Of a DNA stretch of 46,225 nt, positions 1 through 8,456 are shown piece after piece. Source of the DNA: Candidatus Homeothermus arabinoxylanisolvens (GTDB taxonomy: Bacteria > Bacteroidota > Bacteroidia > Bacteroidales > Muribaculaceae); assembly GCA_001689405.1 (NCBI GenBank), contig LUJO01000045.1, positions 1-46,225 on the forward strand, written 5' to 3'. The first letter of the stretch is position 1; each line of letters begins with the position of its first letter. Under the pieces are notes generated by a model. That model saw nothing but the letters and a program-made list of their open reading frames with translations, ran no database searches and was not told the DNA's origin. A program made the position numbers and the translations under genes.

Positions 1-50
1 CGTCCATTTTTAGTGGACAGTAGTGATATAAGGAAACGGTCAAGCGGCGG

Positions 51-171
51 CAATGTTGGTAGGGATGCCAGTACCACGGCGTCCGGCTACGTTCGGTATG
101 GTCTTCTGTAATTGCCTTGCCGATATGTCCAGCCGAATCTCCTGCGGGCGCCGTGATACTGGCGCCCCTAC
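51..171. repeat. Palindromic MITE-like intergenic repeat, copy 1
   Basis: The arms 59-84 and 146-171 are 26-nt inverted repeats that match at 22 of 26 positions. The four mismatches are all compatible with G-U pairing in RNA. A roughly 60-nt centre separates them. The same unit, including eight bases of left flank (CAATGTTG), recurs at 40922-41038. It has no coding capacity, so it would be a non-autonomous or REP-like element. Whether it moves is not shown by the sequence. Confidence 0.75.
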
Positions 172-232
172 GTGCCTGCCTGCTCCCAATCAAATAACGT
201 GGACATGTGACCCCGTCGGTTATTTTGCGGGG

Positions 233-274
233 GGATGAAAACAAGGCCGGCCGCGTCGATTGACGCAGCCGGCC
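233..274 (-). terminator. Rho-independent terminator of rpsO
   Basis: Read on the minus strand, GGCCGGC (268-274) and GACGC (262-266) pair with GCGTC (253-257) and GCCGGCC (245-251) around a GATT loop, with one A/C mismatch. A T-rich run, TTGTTTTC, follows at 244-237. It lies about 28 nt past the rpsO stop. Confidence 0.8.
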
Positions 275-301
275 CCATGTAGTCGTTAAGCAGCACGTGG
301 C

Positions 302-577
302 TTACTTGCGGATACCAAGCTCTTTCTGAGCGATGATGGCACGATAGCGGTTGATGTCTTTCTTGATCAGGTAATCAAGAAGGCGACGGCGCTTACCTAC
401 CAATGCTTTCAGAGCGCGTGCAGTAGTATAATCTTTGTGATTTGACTTCAGGTGCTGAGTCAAATGAGCAATACGAACCGAGAATAATGCTATCTGAGCT
501 TCAGGTGAGCCAGTATCAGTCTTGCCCTTACCGTATTTCTCAAAGATTTGTACTTTTTCGTCAGAATTCAAGTGCAT
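302..577 (-). CDS. rpsO: 30S ribosomal protein S15
   Basis: This 91-residue protein is ribosomal protein S15, which binds the central domain of 16S rRNA early in assembly of the 30S platform. The length fits the family (about 89 residues). The hallmark stretches GSPEAQIALFSVRIAHLT and LVGKRRRLLDYL are present, with the conserved basic helix near the C terminus. It is transcribed alone: a TAACTTTG promoter box lies 54 nt upstream and a strong hairpin terminator follows. In many bacteria S15 represses its own translation through a leader structure; the leader here is about 47 nt and no such structure was clearly identified. Confidence 0.97.
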   Translation of the reverse strand: MHLNSDEKVQIFEKYGKGKTDTGSPEAQIALFSVRIAHLTQHLKSNHKDYTTARALKALVGKRRRLLDYLIKKDINRYRAIIAQKELGIRK

Positions 578-630
578 TCTTATTGAAAATTTTAAAGTTA
601 ATAATTATATAGGTGCTCCAAACGAGCGCA

Positions 631-662
631 CAAAGTTAGTGATTTTTATGCAACCGGCCAAA
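631..662 (-). promoter_or_regulatory. rpsO promoter (Bacteroidales type)
   Basis: On the minus strand TTTG (659-662) is followed after 20 nt by TAACTTTG (631-638). This matches the known Bacteroidales -33/-7 consensus TTTG-N19-21-TAnnTTTG. The predicted start of transcription is near 624, giving a leader of about 47 nt. Confidence 0.7.
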
Positions 663-665
663 CTC

Positions 666-998
666 TTAGTCGAGATTTTTATCTTTCGAGGGGTTGCGGA
701 AGTGGATTTTCCCTTCAAGATACTCTTGGGTGGCGATAAGAGTGGGCTTGGGAAGTTTCTCGTAGTAACGTGAAATCTCGATCTGCTCGCGGTTTTCCGA
801 AATTTCTTCGAGATTGTCGTTGAGCGATGCAAACTCCTGTAGCTTCTTTTCGAGGTCGTGTTTCATCTCGCCGGCGATCTGGTTGGCGCGCTTAGCGATT
901 ATGCACACTGTTTCGTAGATGTTGCCTGTGTCCTCCGACATCTTTATGAGGTCGCGGGTTGTGGTGTTGAGAGGTGCGTTGGATTTCTTGTAGTCCAT
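666..998 (-). CDS. rpoZ: RNA polymerase omega/Rpb6-family subunit
   Basis: This 110-residue protein resembles the Bacteroidetes version of RNA polymerase omega (RpoZ/Rpb6 family), a small subunit that helps fold and hold the beta-prime subunit. The visible match is the N-terminal segment NTTTRDLIKMSEDTGNIYETVCIIAKRANQIAGEM, whose latter part corresponds to the omega core helix, followed by a charged coiled-coil-like tail. It lies 12 nt downstream of bamD on the same strand, so both are probably one transcript. The pairing of this gene with bamD is, from memory, common in Bacteroidales. Assignment rests on this similarity and context. Confidence 0.8.
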   Translation of the reverse strand: MDYKKSNAPLNTTTRDLIKMSEDTGNIYETVCIIAKRANQIAGEMKHDLEKKLQEFASLNDNLEEISENREQIEISRYYEKLPKPTLIATQEYLEGKIHFRNPSKDKNLD

Positions 999-1010
999 TA
1001 TTATAAATGT

Positions 1011-1820
1011 TTATTCGTTTACGTATTTACCGGCTATCTTCATGATGTTGTCGGCTTCCTTGCGGTTGGGCGACTCGGGATAGTTGTTGATAAACGAGTA
1101 GTACTCGTCGACCACGTCGCGGAAGCGGTCGGCTTTCTTCTCCTCGACGCTCTGTGCTGCTTCCTGATAGCGCGATTTGAGTATGAGCATCTCAAGCTCT
1201 TCCTTATACTTGGAGTAGGGGTAGTTCTTGATGGCGTTGCGGGCCACTATTACCGCCGACTCGTAGTTGTTGCCCATATAGTTGCCCATATTGTAATACA
1301 GCTGGGCGTTCTGCAGTTCTTTCAGTGTGAGCTTGTCCTGAAGCTCGAATATGGTGTTCTGCGCCACGGGCACTTTGTCGCTCTTGGGGAAATAGTCGAG
1401 AAACGCCTGCAGCTCCTCGATGGCCTTTATGGTGCCGCTCTGGTCGAGCTGTGGCTCCGGAGAGTCGAGATAGTAGCCATATCCGCAGTAGAAGCGGGCC
1501 ATTTCTGCGTACTTGCCTTTGGGGTAGCGGTTGTAGTACGTCTGGAAGTATGCGCCTGCGTTTTCGTAGTCTTTGTTTTCGTAGTGGCTCAGGGCGAGCA
1601 GGTACAGGGAGTCCTCGGCTTTCTGGGTGCCTTTGAACATTGTCACTATATCGGTGAGCACGGTAGCGGCCTGAGTGTACTTTTTCTGCTCAAACGCACG
1701 CTTGGCGTACTCGAGACGCTCGTCCGGGTCATTGCTTTTAAGTATGCGCTGATATTCGCCGCATGATGTAAACGCGACAGCGGAAACAAGCACTATTAAA
1801 ATATGGATGTAATTACGCAT
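1011..1820 (-). CDS. bamD: Outer membrane protein assembly factor BamD
   Basis: This 269-residue lipoprotein is the BamD component of the beta-barrel assembly machine, which inserts outer-membrane proteins. The N terminus is a lipoprotein signal ending in a VAFTSCGEYQRIL-type lipobox with Cys20 as the lipidated residue. The rest is a run of tetratricopeptide-like helices with typical signatures such as DPDERLEYAKRAFEQKKYTQAA and YESAVIVARNAIKNYPYSKYKEELE. The length is close to other Bacteroidales BamD proteins. It is first in an operon with the omega subunit gene; a TAAATTTG box at 1846-1853 is the likely promoter. Confidence 0.93.
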   Translation of the reverse strand: MRNYIHILIVLVSAVAFTSCGEYQRILKSNDPDERLEYAKRAFEQKKYTQAATVLTDIVTMFKGTQKAEDSLYLLALSHYENKDYENAGAYFQTYYNRYPKGKYAEMARFYCGYGYYLDSPEPQLDQSGTIKAIEELQAFLDYFPKSDKVPVAQNTIFELQDKLTLKELQNAQLYYNMGNYMGNNYESAVIVARNAIKNYPYSKYKEELEMLILKSRYQEAAQSVEEKKADRFRDVVDEYYSFINNYPESPNRKEADNIMKIAGKYVNE

Positions 1821-1845
1821 AATATGCTATCAAATATTCAAGCTG

Positions 1846-1853
1846 CAAATTTA
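1846..1853 (-). promoter_or_regulatory. bamD-rpoZ promoter -7 box
   Basis: TAAATTTG on the minus strand matches TAnnTTTG exactly and sits 26 nt before the bamD start codon. No clear -33 element was seen at the usual spacing. Confidence 0.55.
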
Positions 1854-1969
1854 GTAATAAATAATGAGTGTAATAATATATTGGCTCAAAAAAATCCCGA
1901 TAAAAGATAATTTAAGATTTTTTGCCTACAAATTATACACTGCGGGATGTTAATTTCATTCGTTTTATA

Positions 1970-1977
1970 TAATTTTG
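1970..1977 (+). promoter_or_regulatory. Promoter -7 box of the PASTA/rluD genes
   Basis: TAATTTTG matches TAnnTTTG. Transcription would start near 1984, leaving a leader of about 76 nt before the GTG start of the PASTA gene. Confidence 0.6.
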
Positions 1978-2059
1978 CACTTTACATTGGTAAAATGTCG
2001 TGTTGTCATGACGGCTTTACGTACACATCGCGGCAATTGCTTAATTAAATTAGTGAGAC

Positions 2060-2701
2060 GTGGAAGAATCGAGTCGACTCGGAAAATATAAGGATTTTAT
2101 CAAACGGCATCCGATATTGTTCAATCTGTTGCTGATGTTTATCGCAGGATGCGGTGTGGTATGGATAACTTTGGTAGCACTTGACGTGTGGACCGGCCAC
2201 GGAAAATATGAGGTGGTGCCTAACATGCGCGGACTTACCTATAATCAGGCTACGGCGGCGCTTGCGGCGGCCGGCCTCAAAGTGGAGTTGTCTGACTCGA
2301 TATATGACGAGCATACTCAGCCCGGCACCGTGCTCGACCAGTCGCCCCGGCCAAATACGAAAGTGAAGCCCAACCGGGTTGTCTATCTTACGGTCAATGC
2401 TTTTTCGCCCAAGATGGTGTCGATACCCAATCTCGCCGACATGTCTTTGCGTCAGGCGCGTTCGGTGCTTGAAGGTATAGGCATAAAACATATCAGAGAG
2501 CATTATGTGCCCAGTGAATACCGCGACCTTGTGATAGGGGCCAAGTTCAACGGCATATCCCTGCAGCCCGGAGCGCGTATCCCGGCTTCTGCCACGGTCA
2601 CCATCGAGGTGGGTGGCGGACTGCCCGACGAGGAGGATAGCGTGGCTGTCGCCGAGGCTATATCGGAGGACATCGAGGCAAGTGAACTTGACATCAATTG
2701 A
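2060..2701 (+). CDS. Membrane-anchored PASTA-domain protein
   Basis: This 213-residue protein has a short cytoplasmic N terminus, one membrane segment (about residues 20-43, ILFNLLLMFIAGCGVVWITL) and two PASTA domains outside the inner membrane (about 55-115 and 120-190). PASTA domains bind peptidoglycan stems or beta-lactams in Ser/Thr kinases and penicillin-binding proteins; no kinase or transpeptidase domain is attached here. The start is GTG, the only usable start before the membrane segment. It is followed 10 nt later by the rluD-like gene, and this PASTA-RluD pairing is familiar from Bacteroidales. A role as a cell-wall sensor or scaffold is inference. A short acidic tail follows the second domain. 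Confidence 0.85.
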   Translation: MEESSRLGKYKDFIKRHPILFNLLLMFIAGCGVVWITLVALDVWTGHGKYEVVPNMRGLTYNQATAALAAAGLKVELSDSIYDEHTQPGTVLDQSPRPNTKVKPNRVVYLTVNAFSPKMVSIPNLADMSLRQARSVLEGIGIKHIREHYVPSEYRDLVIGAKFNGISLQPGARIPASATVTIEVGGGLPDEEDSVAVAEAISEDIEASELDIN

Positions 2702-2711
2702 CCGGTGAGCT

Positions 2712-3806
2712 ATGGCAGTTGATGATATAGATGATATTATGCCGTCGGATGACGATGCAGTCGCCGATAACGTATATGACTCCGATATCGAGGACTCTGA
2801 CGGCGGCGAGCTTTACGAGCACTTCAGGTTTGTAGCCGACAAGGGGCAGCAGCTTCTGCGTGTCGACAAGTTTCTTGTGGCGCGTCTTGAAAAGTCGTCG
2901 CGCAACCGCGTGCAGCAGGCGGCTGAAGCCGGCTGTATACTTGTCAACGGCCGCGCTGTCAAGTCCAATTACCGCGTGAAGCCGCTCGATGTGGTGACGG
3001 TGGTCATGGACCGTCCGCGTTATGAACTGGAGATAATAGCCGAGGACATACCGCTCGACATAGTGTATGAAGACGAGCATCTGCTTGTGGTCAACAAGCC
3101 GGCCGGACTGGTAGTGCATCCCGGCCACGGCAATTATCACGGTACTCTCGTCAACGCATTGGCCTACCACTTCAAGGATAATCCCGACTACGATGTCAAT
3201 GACCCGCGCATGGGGCTTGTGCACCGTATCGACAAAGATACATCGGGCTTGCTCGTAGTGGCCAAGACTCCCGATGCCAAGACTCATCTCGGACGGCAGT
3301 TCTTCAACAAGACGACCAAGCGCGAGTATGTGGCGGTGGTGTGGGGACGTCCCGACCCCGCCGACGGACGCATTGAGGGCAATATAGGCCGCAGCCTTAA
3401 GGACAGGCTGCAGATGACGGTATTTCCCGATGGCGATTACGGCAAGCATGCCGTGACCCACTACTCGACAGTCGAGCCGCTGGGCTATGTAAGTGTAGTG
3501 AAGTGTGTGCTTGAAACGGGCCGTACCCACCAGATCAGGGTTCATATGAAGCATATAGGGCATCCGTTGTTCAACGACGCCCGTTATGGCGGCGATGTCA
3601 TATTGCGCGGACTCACTACGTCGCGCTACCGTCAGTTTGTAGCTAACTGTTTTGAGCTGTGCCCGCGTCAGGCGCTACATGCGCGCACGCTCGGCTTCGT
3701 GCACCCGGTTACGGGCGAGGAGATGTTCTTTTCGGCTCCCGTGCCGCCCGACATGACCGCTCTGATAGAGAAATGGCGTAATTATAACAACGCCGTCGAT
3801 ATATAA
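2712..3806 (+). CDS. rluD: RluD-family 23S rRNA pseudouridine synthase
   Basis: This 364-residue enzyme isomerises uridine to pseudouridine in rRNA. An acidic N-terminal extension of about 40 residues is followed by an S4 RNA-binding domain (LRVDKFLVARLEKSSRNRVQQAAEAGCILVNG, about 52-85). The catalytic pseudouridine synthase domain carries the family motif GLVHRIDKDTSGLLVVAKT (about 170-188), whose Asp after HRI is the nucleophile, and the RTHQIRVH motif. Within the RluA/C/D family the S4-plus-catalytic layout best fits RluD (helix 69 modification), but RluC-like specificity cannot be excluded. It is probably cotranscribed with the PASTA gene. Confidence 0.9.
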   Translation: MAVDDIDDIMPSDDDAVADNVYDSDIEDSDGGELYEHFRFVADKGQQLLRVDKFLVARLEKSSRNRVQQAAEAGCILVNGRAVKSNYRVKPLDVVTVVMDRPRYELEIIAEDIPLDIVYEDEHLLVVNKPAGLVVHPGHGNYHGTLVNALAYHFKDNPDYDVNDPRMGLVHRIDKDTSGLLVVAKTPDAKTHLGRQFFNKTTKREYVAVVWGRPDPADGRIEGNIGRSLKDRLQMTVFPDGDYGKHAVTHYSTVEPLGYVSVVKCVLETGRTHQIRVHMKHIGHPLFNDARYGGDVILRGLTTSRYRQFVANCFELCPRQALHARTLGFVHPVTGEEMFFSAPVPPDMTALIEKWRNYNNAVDI

Positions 3807-3855
3807 AAAATCGTAAAGAAACGGTAATTTTAGACCGACTTTTAGATTAAAGTGT

Positions 3856-3863
3856 TATCTTTG
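3856..3863 (+). promoter_or_regulatory. Promoter -7 box of the acyltransferase-tex-folK operon
   Basis: TATCTTTG matches TAnnTTTG, 30 nt before the acyltransferase ATG. The predicted transcript start is near 3870. Confidence 0.6.
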
Positions 3864-3892
3864 AACAACCGAAATTATAATTTAGGATAATT

Positions 3893-5080
3893 ATGACACA
3901 GGAACAGCTACAATTTGAGGACATAGCTCCTTATCCCGACAGTGTATTCCATGAAAAAATGCAGCATCTTGTAAAAGAACCGGGATTTGAGCATGCGGTA
4001 AAATGGGTGTTACCTAATGTTGATTATGACGAAATGTGCCATGACCTGCTTCAGGTGCATGACAAGGATACTTTCCAGCACAAGATCATGTGGCCGTTTC
4101 TTGAGATGCTGGCATCGAAAACCACTTCAGGCATAACTGTCGACGGCCTTGAGCGTGTCGACAAGACAAAAGCATATACATTTATAACCAACCACCGCGA
4201 CATCGTGCTCGACACGTCGTTTTTGAACCTGTGCTTTCTTCGCGCGGGCTATCCCACGACCGAGGTGGCTATAGGCAACAATCTGCTCGTCTACGAGTGG
4301 ATCAACGACTTGGTCAGACTCAACAAAAGCTTTATCGTGAAGCGCGACCTCCCGAGAGTGAAGGCTCTTGAAGCGGCACAGGAATTGTCGGCTTACATAC
4401 ATGACACGGTATCGCGCCGCAACCAGTCGGTATGGATAGCCGAGCGTCAGGGACGAAGCAAGGACTCCAACGATATGGCGCAGGACTCTTTGGTGAAGAT
4501 GCTCGGACTTGCCGGAGGCAAGGAGTTTACCGAAAATCTGATGGAGATCAACCTGCTGCCCGTGTCAATCTCCTACGAGTACGACCCCAACGACTATCTT
4601 AAGGCACGCGAGTTTCTGCTGCGCCGCAATGACCCCGAGTTCAAGAAGACACAGCGCGACGACCTGTTTGCCATGGAGACCGGACTTTTGCAGCCTAAAG
4701 GACGTGTGCATTTCGCTGTCGGATATCCCGTCAACCCGGAACTCGCCGCTCTTGACGAGTCGCTCGACAAGGCTGCCGTGGCCCGCGACGTATGCCGCAT
4801 GATAGACTGCCAGATACATTCAGGCTACAAGATATATCCTATAAACTACATAGCGTATGACCTGCTCTACTCGACCAAGGAGTTTGCCGGCCGGTACACT
4901 GCCGGCGAAGTAGCCGACTTCGAGACTTACATTCAGGAGCAGCTCAAGAAAGTGGATGTGCCCGAGCTTACAGCCGAAGACAAGGACTATCTGTACAGGA
5001 TGATGCTTACCATGTATGCCAATCCGTTGAAAAACAATATTCAGGCTGATGAATTCTGTCATGACGAGTGTCACGGCTGA
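3893..5080 (+). CDS. Glycerolipid acyltransferase-like protein (PlsC/PlsB superfamily)
   Basis: This 395-residue protein resembles Bacteroidales acyltransferases annotated as 1-acyl-glycerol-3-phosphate acyltransferase. The segment TNHRDIVLDTSFLN (about residue 100) looks like the catalytic block I, although the His-to-Asp spacing is HX5D (or HxD) rather than the textbook HX4D. WIAERQGRSKDSND (about 182-195) corresponds to the phosphate-binding block (EGxRS in PlsC). The C-terminal half has no match I recognise. No membrane segment is evident, so it would act at the inner face of the membrane. It opens an operon with a metallophosphoesterase (25 nt gap), tex and folK. The acyl acceptor cannot be told from sequence. 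Confidence 0.75.
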   Translation: MTQEQLQFEDIAPYPDSVFHEKMQHLVKEPGFEHAVKWVLPNVDYDEMCHDLLQVHDKDTFQHKIMWPFLEMLASKTTSGITVDGLERVDKTKAYTFITNHRDIVLDTSFLNLCFLRAGYPTTEVAIGNNLLVYEWINDLVRLNKSFIVKRDLPRVKALEAAQELSAYIHDTVSRRNQSVWIAERQGRSKDSNDMAQDSLVKMLGLAGGKEFTENLMEINLLPVSISYEYDPNDYLKAREFLLRRNDPEFKKTQRDDLFAMETGLLQPKGRVHFAVGYPVNPELAALDESLDKAAVARDVCRMIDCQIHSGYKIYPINYIAYDLLYSTKEFAGRYTAGEVADFETYIQEQLKKVDVPELTAEDKDYLYRMMLTMYANPLKNNIQADEFCHDECHG

Positions 5081-5105
5081 TAACCTTTAAAGTCGTTATT
5101 GCACG

Positions 5106-6308
5106 ATGAGGCTTGGGATAATGCTTGTTATCGTTATAGCCGCGATCAACGTGGCGGTCGACATCTATATATGGCGGCGCCTTACCGCCGTGTGTCGCCG
5201 TCGCTGGCCCGGTGTCGTGTATGCATGGAGCTCGCTTCTGCTGCTTGTATATATAATAACGGTAGCGTGTCTGCCGCGCCGCGGCGGTTCCGACGGCATG
5301 CTTATTGTCATCATGTGGATGCTCTACGCATATGTCACCGTATACCTGCCTAAATATATATATTGTATATTCAGCCTGTTCGATTACCTGCCGTTGGTGT
5401 TCAGGCGCCGTAAGTGCTATGTCGGCTCCGTTGCCGGCATTATAGCCGCTATAGGCGCATTTGTCGTCCTTTGGTGGGCCGCTCTCGTTAACCGCACCGA
5501 CTATAAGGTGAATTACGTGGAGTTGGAGTTTGACAATCTGCCGGCCGCTTTCGACGATTATGTCATAGTGCAGTTCTCCGATTTTCATCTGGGTACCTAC
5601 GGCTCCGACACTACTTTTGTAAGCCGTGTGGTGGACGAGATAAACTCGCGCAATGCCGATGTGGTGCTCTTTACCGGCGATATTGTGAACAGACGCTCCG
5701 ACGAGATGTTGCCGCACGTGCCCGTATTGTCGAGGCTTCAGGCCCGCGACGGTGTTTACTCCGTGCTCGGCAATCATGATTACGGCGACTACAGTTCGTG
5801 GAAAAACGATGGTGACAAGGCCGAAAACATGAAGCTGCTGCGCACGCTTCAGCGCAATATGGGGTGGAACGAGCTTGATAACGCCACTGCGTGGCTCCGT
5901 CATGAAGGCGACTCGATAGCGTTGATTGGAGTTGAGAACTGGGGCGATCCTCCATTCCCGGTGTACGGCGATCTCGCGAAGGCTTATCCGCAGTTGTCCG
6001 ACAGTGTTTTCAAGGTGCTTATGACGCACAATCCCGCCCATTGGGTCAATAAAATCGCCGACAATGACACCGTAAACATTGACCTCACGCTTTCAGGGCA
6101 TACCCATGCCATGCAGATGCAGATAGCCCGTTGGTCGCCTGCCGCATGGCGTTATTCGAAATGGGGAGGCCTGTACGGCGACAAGTCAGACCGACACAAA
6201 CTTTATGTCAACATAGGCCTCGGCACCGTAGCTCTGCCTGCACGTATAGGGGCCACTCCTGAAATAACTGTACTGAAGCTGAAAAAGAAGGCACCAAACA
6301 CAAAGTAA
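5106..6308 (+). CDS. Membrane-anchored metallophosphoesterase
   Basis: This 400-residue protein has about four membrane segments in its first 135 residues, followed by a calcineurin-like metallophosphoesterase domain. The metal-binding motifs are in order: SDFHLGTYG (about 158-166, DxH), GDIVN (about 190), GNHDYG (about 221-226) and GHTHAMQ (about 331). The layout matches the YkuE/YaeI-type enzymes, some of which hydrolyse UDP-2,3-diacylglucosamine or phospholipid-like substrates. The neighbouring acyltransferase makes a lipid substrate plausible, but that is inference. Start ATG lies 25 nt after the preceding stop, and tex follows after 6 nt. Confidence 0.85.
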   Translation: MRLGIMLVIVIAAINVAVDIYIWRRLTAVCRRRWPGVVYAWSSLLLLVYIITVACLPRRGGSDGMLIVIMWMLYAYVTVYLPKYIYCIFSLFDYLPLVFRRRKCYVGSVAGIIAAIGAFVVLWWAALVNRTDYKVNYVELEFDNLPAAFDDYVIVQFSDFHLGTYGSDTTFVSRVVDEINSRNADVVLFTGDIVNRRSDEMLPHVPVLSRLQARDGVYSVLGNHDYGDYSSWKNDGDKAENMKLLRTLQRNMGWNELDNATAWLRHEGDSIALIGVENWGDPPFPVYGDLAKAYPQLSDSVFKVLMTHNPAHWVNKIADNDTVNIDLTLSGHTHAMQMQIARWSPAAWRYSKWGGLYGDKSDRHKLYVNIGLGTVALPARIGATPEITVLKLKKKAPNTK

Positions 6309-6314
6309 ACCCTT

Positions 6315-8456
6315 ATGAATCCTGAATTATCTACTATTATCGCCGATGAGCTGAGTATCCATAAAAAATCGGTTGCGGCAACGTTGAAACTGCTTGACGA
6401 CGGGTGTACCATACCGTTTATAAGCCGTTACCGCAAGGAGGCCACCGGCGCCCTTGACGAAGTTGCGGTCCATAACATACAGTTGCGTTACGAAGCGCTA
6501 CTCGCGTTGGAGAAAAGAAAAGATACCATTCTCGATACAATCAAGGAACAGGATAAACTGACTCCCGAACTGAAGAAGAAAATTCTGGAGACATATGACG
6601 CCACCCAGCTTGAGGACCTCTATATGCCTTACAAACCGCGTAGGCGCACAAGAGCGCAGATGGCTGTCGAGAAGGGGCTTGAACCTCTGGCCCGTATGCT
6701 CATGGCGCAGACGTCGGCCGATGTGGAGTCGCCTGCCCGTCGTTTCATAGGCGGCGAGGTTGCCGATGTGGCCGACGCAGTGGCCGGCGCCGCCGACATA
6801 ATGGCGGAGTGGATGAGCGAGAGCGAGAAAGCGCGGTCGATAGTGCGTGCGCGTTACGGCCGAAATGCCGTCATATCGGCCATGGTGGTGAAAGGCAAGG
6901 AGAAGGAGGGCGCCAACTACGAAAATTACTTTGAGTTCAGCAGCCCGTTGCGCACGGTGACGTCTCACCGTCTTCTCGCCATACTGCGCGGCGAGGCCGA
7001 GGGCTTCCTGAAGGTGTCGGTGTCGATTGATGACAACGAGATGATAGAGCGGCTGTCGCGTATGTTTGTCAGGACAACCGCGTCGGAGTCCGTGGCCGCT
7101 TTGATAAAGTCCACGGTTAAGGACAGTTACCGTCGTCTTATAAAACCCTCGATAGAGACCGAGGTGCTCGCCGCGGCAAAAAGCAAGGCTGATGATGCGG
7201 CCATAAACATGTTTGCCGACAATGTAAGGCAGCTGCTTCTTGCACCTCCGTTGGGCCGTAAGAGAGTGCTTGCCATAGACCCGGGGTTCCGTACCGGATG
7301 CAAGGTCGTGTGCCTCGACGAGCAGGGCAATCTGATGCACACCGAGGTCATTTATCCCAATCCGCCGCAGAATGACTTCCACGGAGCGGCCTTCAAGGTA
7401 AGCCGGCTTGTGGAGTCGTACCGCATCGACGCCATTGCCGTGGGCAACGGCACCGCCAGCCGCGAGACTGAAAAGTTTCTCGGCTCATTGCGCTATCCGC
7501 GGCCTGTGCAGGTGTTTGTCGTCAATGAGAACGGAGCGTCCATTTATTCCGCTTCCAAGATAGCCCGCGATGAATTTCCCGATTATGACGTCACTGTACG
7601 CGGGGCCGTGTCCATCGGCCGCCGTCTTATAGACCCTCTTGCCGAACTTGTCAAGATCGAGCCCAAGTCGATAGGCGTAGGGCAGTATCAGCATGATGTC
7701 GACCAGACCAAGCTTAAGGAGGCGCTCGCCTATACGGTGGAAAGCTGTGTGAACTCTGTAGGTATAAATGTGAACACCGCCTCTAAGGAGTTGTTGGCTT
7801 ACGTGTCGGGTATAGGGCCCGCACTTGCGTCTAATATAGTCAGCTACCGTGCCGAGAACGGCGACTTCAAGAGTCGTCAGGCGCTGCTTGACGTGCCTCG
7901 CATGGGCGAGAAAGCCTTTCAGCAGTGTGCCGGATTTCTTCGTATACCCGGGGCTTCCAATCTGCTCGACAATACAGCCGTGCACCCCGAGCGATATGAA
8001 CTCATCGACAGGATAGCCGCTGACAACGGCTGCACGGTCGACCAGCTTGTCAAAAATCCCAAACTGCTTGAAAAACTCGACCTTACGCCTTATGTGACAA
8101 AGCAGGTTGGACTCCCCACGCTGACCGACATCGTGCTTGAACTTGAAAAGCCCGGACGTGATCCGCGCTCCACTGTCGAGGTTATGGAGTTTGACGACCG
8201 CATCCGCGACATTCACGACCTGCAGCCCGGTATGCAGCTCAACGGCATAATCAACAATATCACCGCTTTCGGCTGTTTTGTCGACATAGGCCTTCATGAA
8301 AACGGACTTGTGCACATATCGCAGCTCTGCGACCGCTTCATATCGTCGCCTGCCGAGGTGGTCAGCGTGCACCAGCATGTCACCGTACGTGTGCTTGACG
8401 TGGACTATGCGCGGGGCCGCATAGCTCTGACCATGAAAGATGTGCCGCAGCAATGA
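6315..8456 (+). CDS. tex: Tex-family RNA-binding transcription accessory protein
   Basis: This 713-residue cytoplasmic protein is Tex, a bacterial relative of Spt6 that binds RNA and influences transcription. All domains are visible in order: the N-terminal helical region with SRYRKEATGALDE (about 36-48), the YqgF-like fold starting at RVLAIDPGFRTGCKVVCLD (about 316-334), the helix-hairpin-helix region NTASKELLAYVSGIGPALA (about 490-508), and a C-terminal S1 domain starting at LQPGMQLNGIINNITAFGCFVDIG (about 636-659). Length is slightly below the usual 720-780. Its stop overlaps the folK start in an ATGA. Confidence 0.95.
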   Translation: MNPELSTIIADELSIHKKSVAATLKLLDDGCTIPFISRYRKEATGALDEVAVHNIQLRYEALLALEKRKDTILDTIKEQDKLTPELKKKILETYDATQLEDLYMPYKPRRRTRAQMAVEKGLEPLARMLMAQTSADVESPARRFIGGEVADVADAVAGAADIMAEWMSESEKARSIVRARYGRNAVISAMVVKGKEKEGANYENYFEFSSPLRTVTSHRLLAILRGEAEGFLKVSVSIDDNEMIERLSRMFVRTTASESVAALIKSTVKDSYRRLIKPSIETEVLAAAKSKADDAAINMFADNVRQLLLAPPLGRKRVLAIDPGFRTGCKVVCLDEQGNLMHTEVIYPNPPQNDFHGAAFKVSRLVESYRIDAIAVGNGTASRETEKFLGSLRYPRPVQVFVVNENGASIYSASKIARDEFPDYDVTVRGAVSIGRRLIDPLAELVKIEPKSIGVGQYQHDVDQTKLKEALAYTVESCVNSVGINVNTASKELLAYVSGIGPALASNIVSYRAENGDFKSRQALLDVPRMGEKAFQQCAGFLRIPGASNLLDNTAVHPERYELIDRIAADNGCTVDQLVKNPKLLEKLDLTPYVTKQVGLPTLTDIVLELEKPGRDPRSTVEVMEFDDRIRDIHDLQPGMQLNGIINNITAFGCFVDIGLHENGLVHISQLCDRFISSPAEVVSVHQHVTVRVLDVDYARGRIALTMKDVPQQ

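Larger units (their letters stand above)
1..301. other. Intergenic region downstream of rpsO
   Basis: No credible gene is present; the short reading frame here lies inside a palindromic repeat and resembles nothing. The stretch holds a small hairpin at 2-18 (GTCCA, 7-nt loop, TGGAC) that may be the tail of an upstream element, the repeat at 51-171, and the rpsO terminator at 233-274. Confidence 0.7.

Noticed and set aside
53..238. 61-codon frame on the plus strand
   Set aside because: It lies inside the palindromic repeat, has no recognisable domain and includes the repeat arms.
858..1766. 302-codon plus-strand frame opposite bamD
   Set aside because: Antisense shadow of bamD and the omega gene; Val/Leu/Phe-rich artefact of complementary codons.
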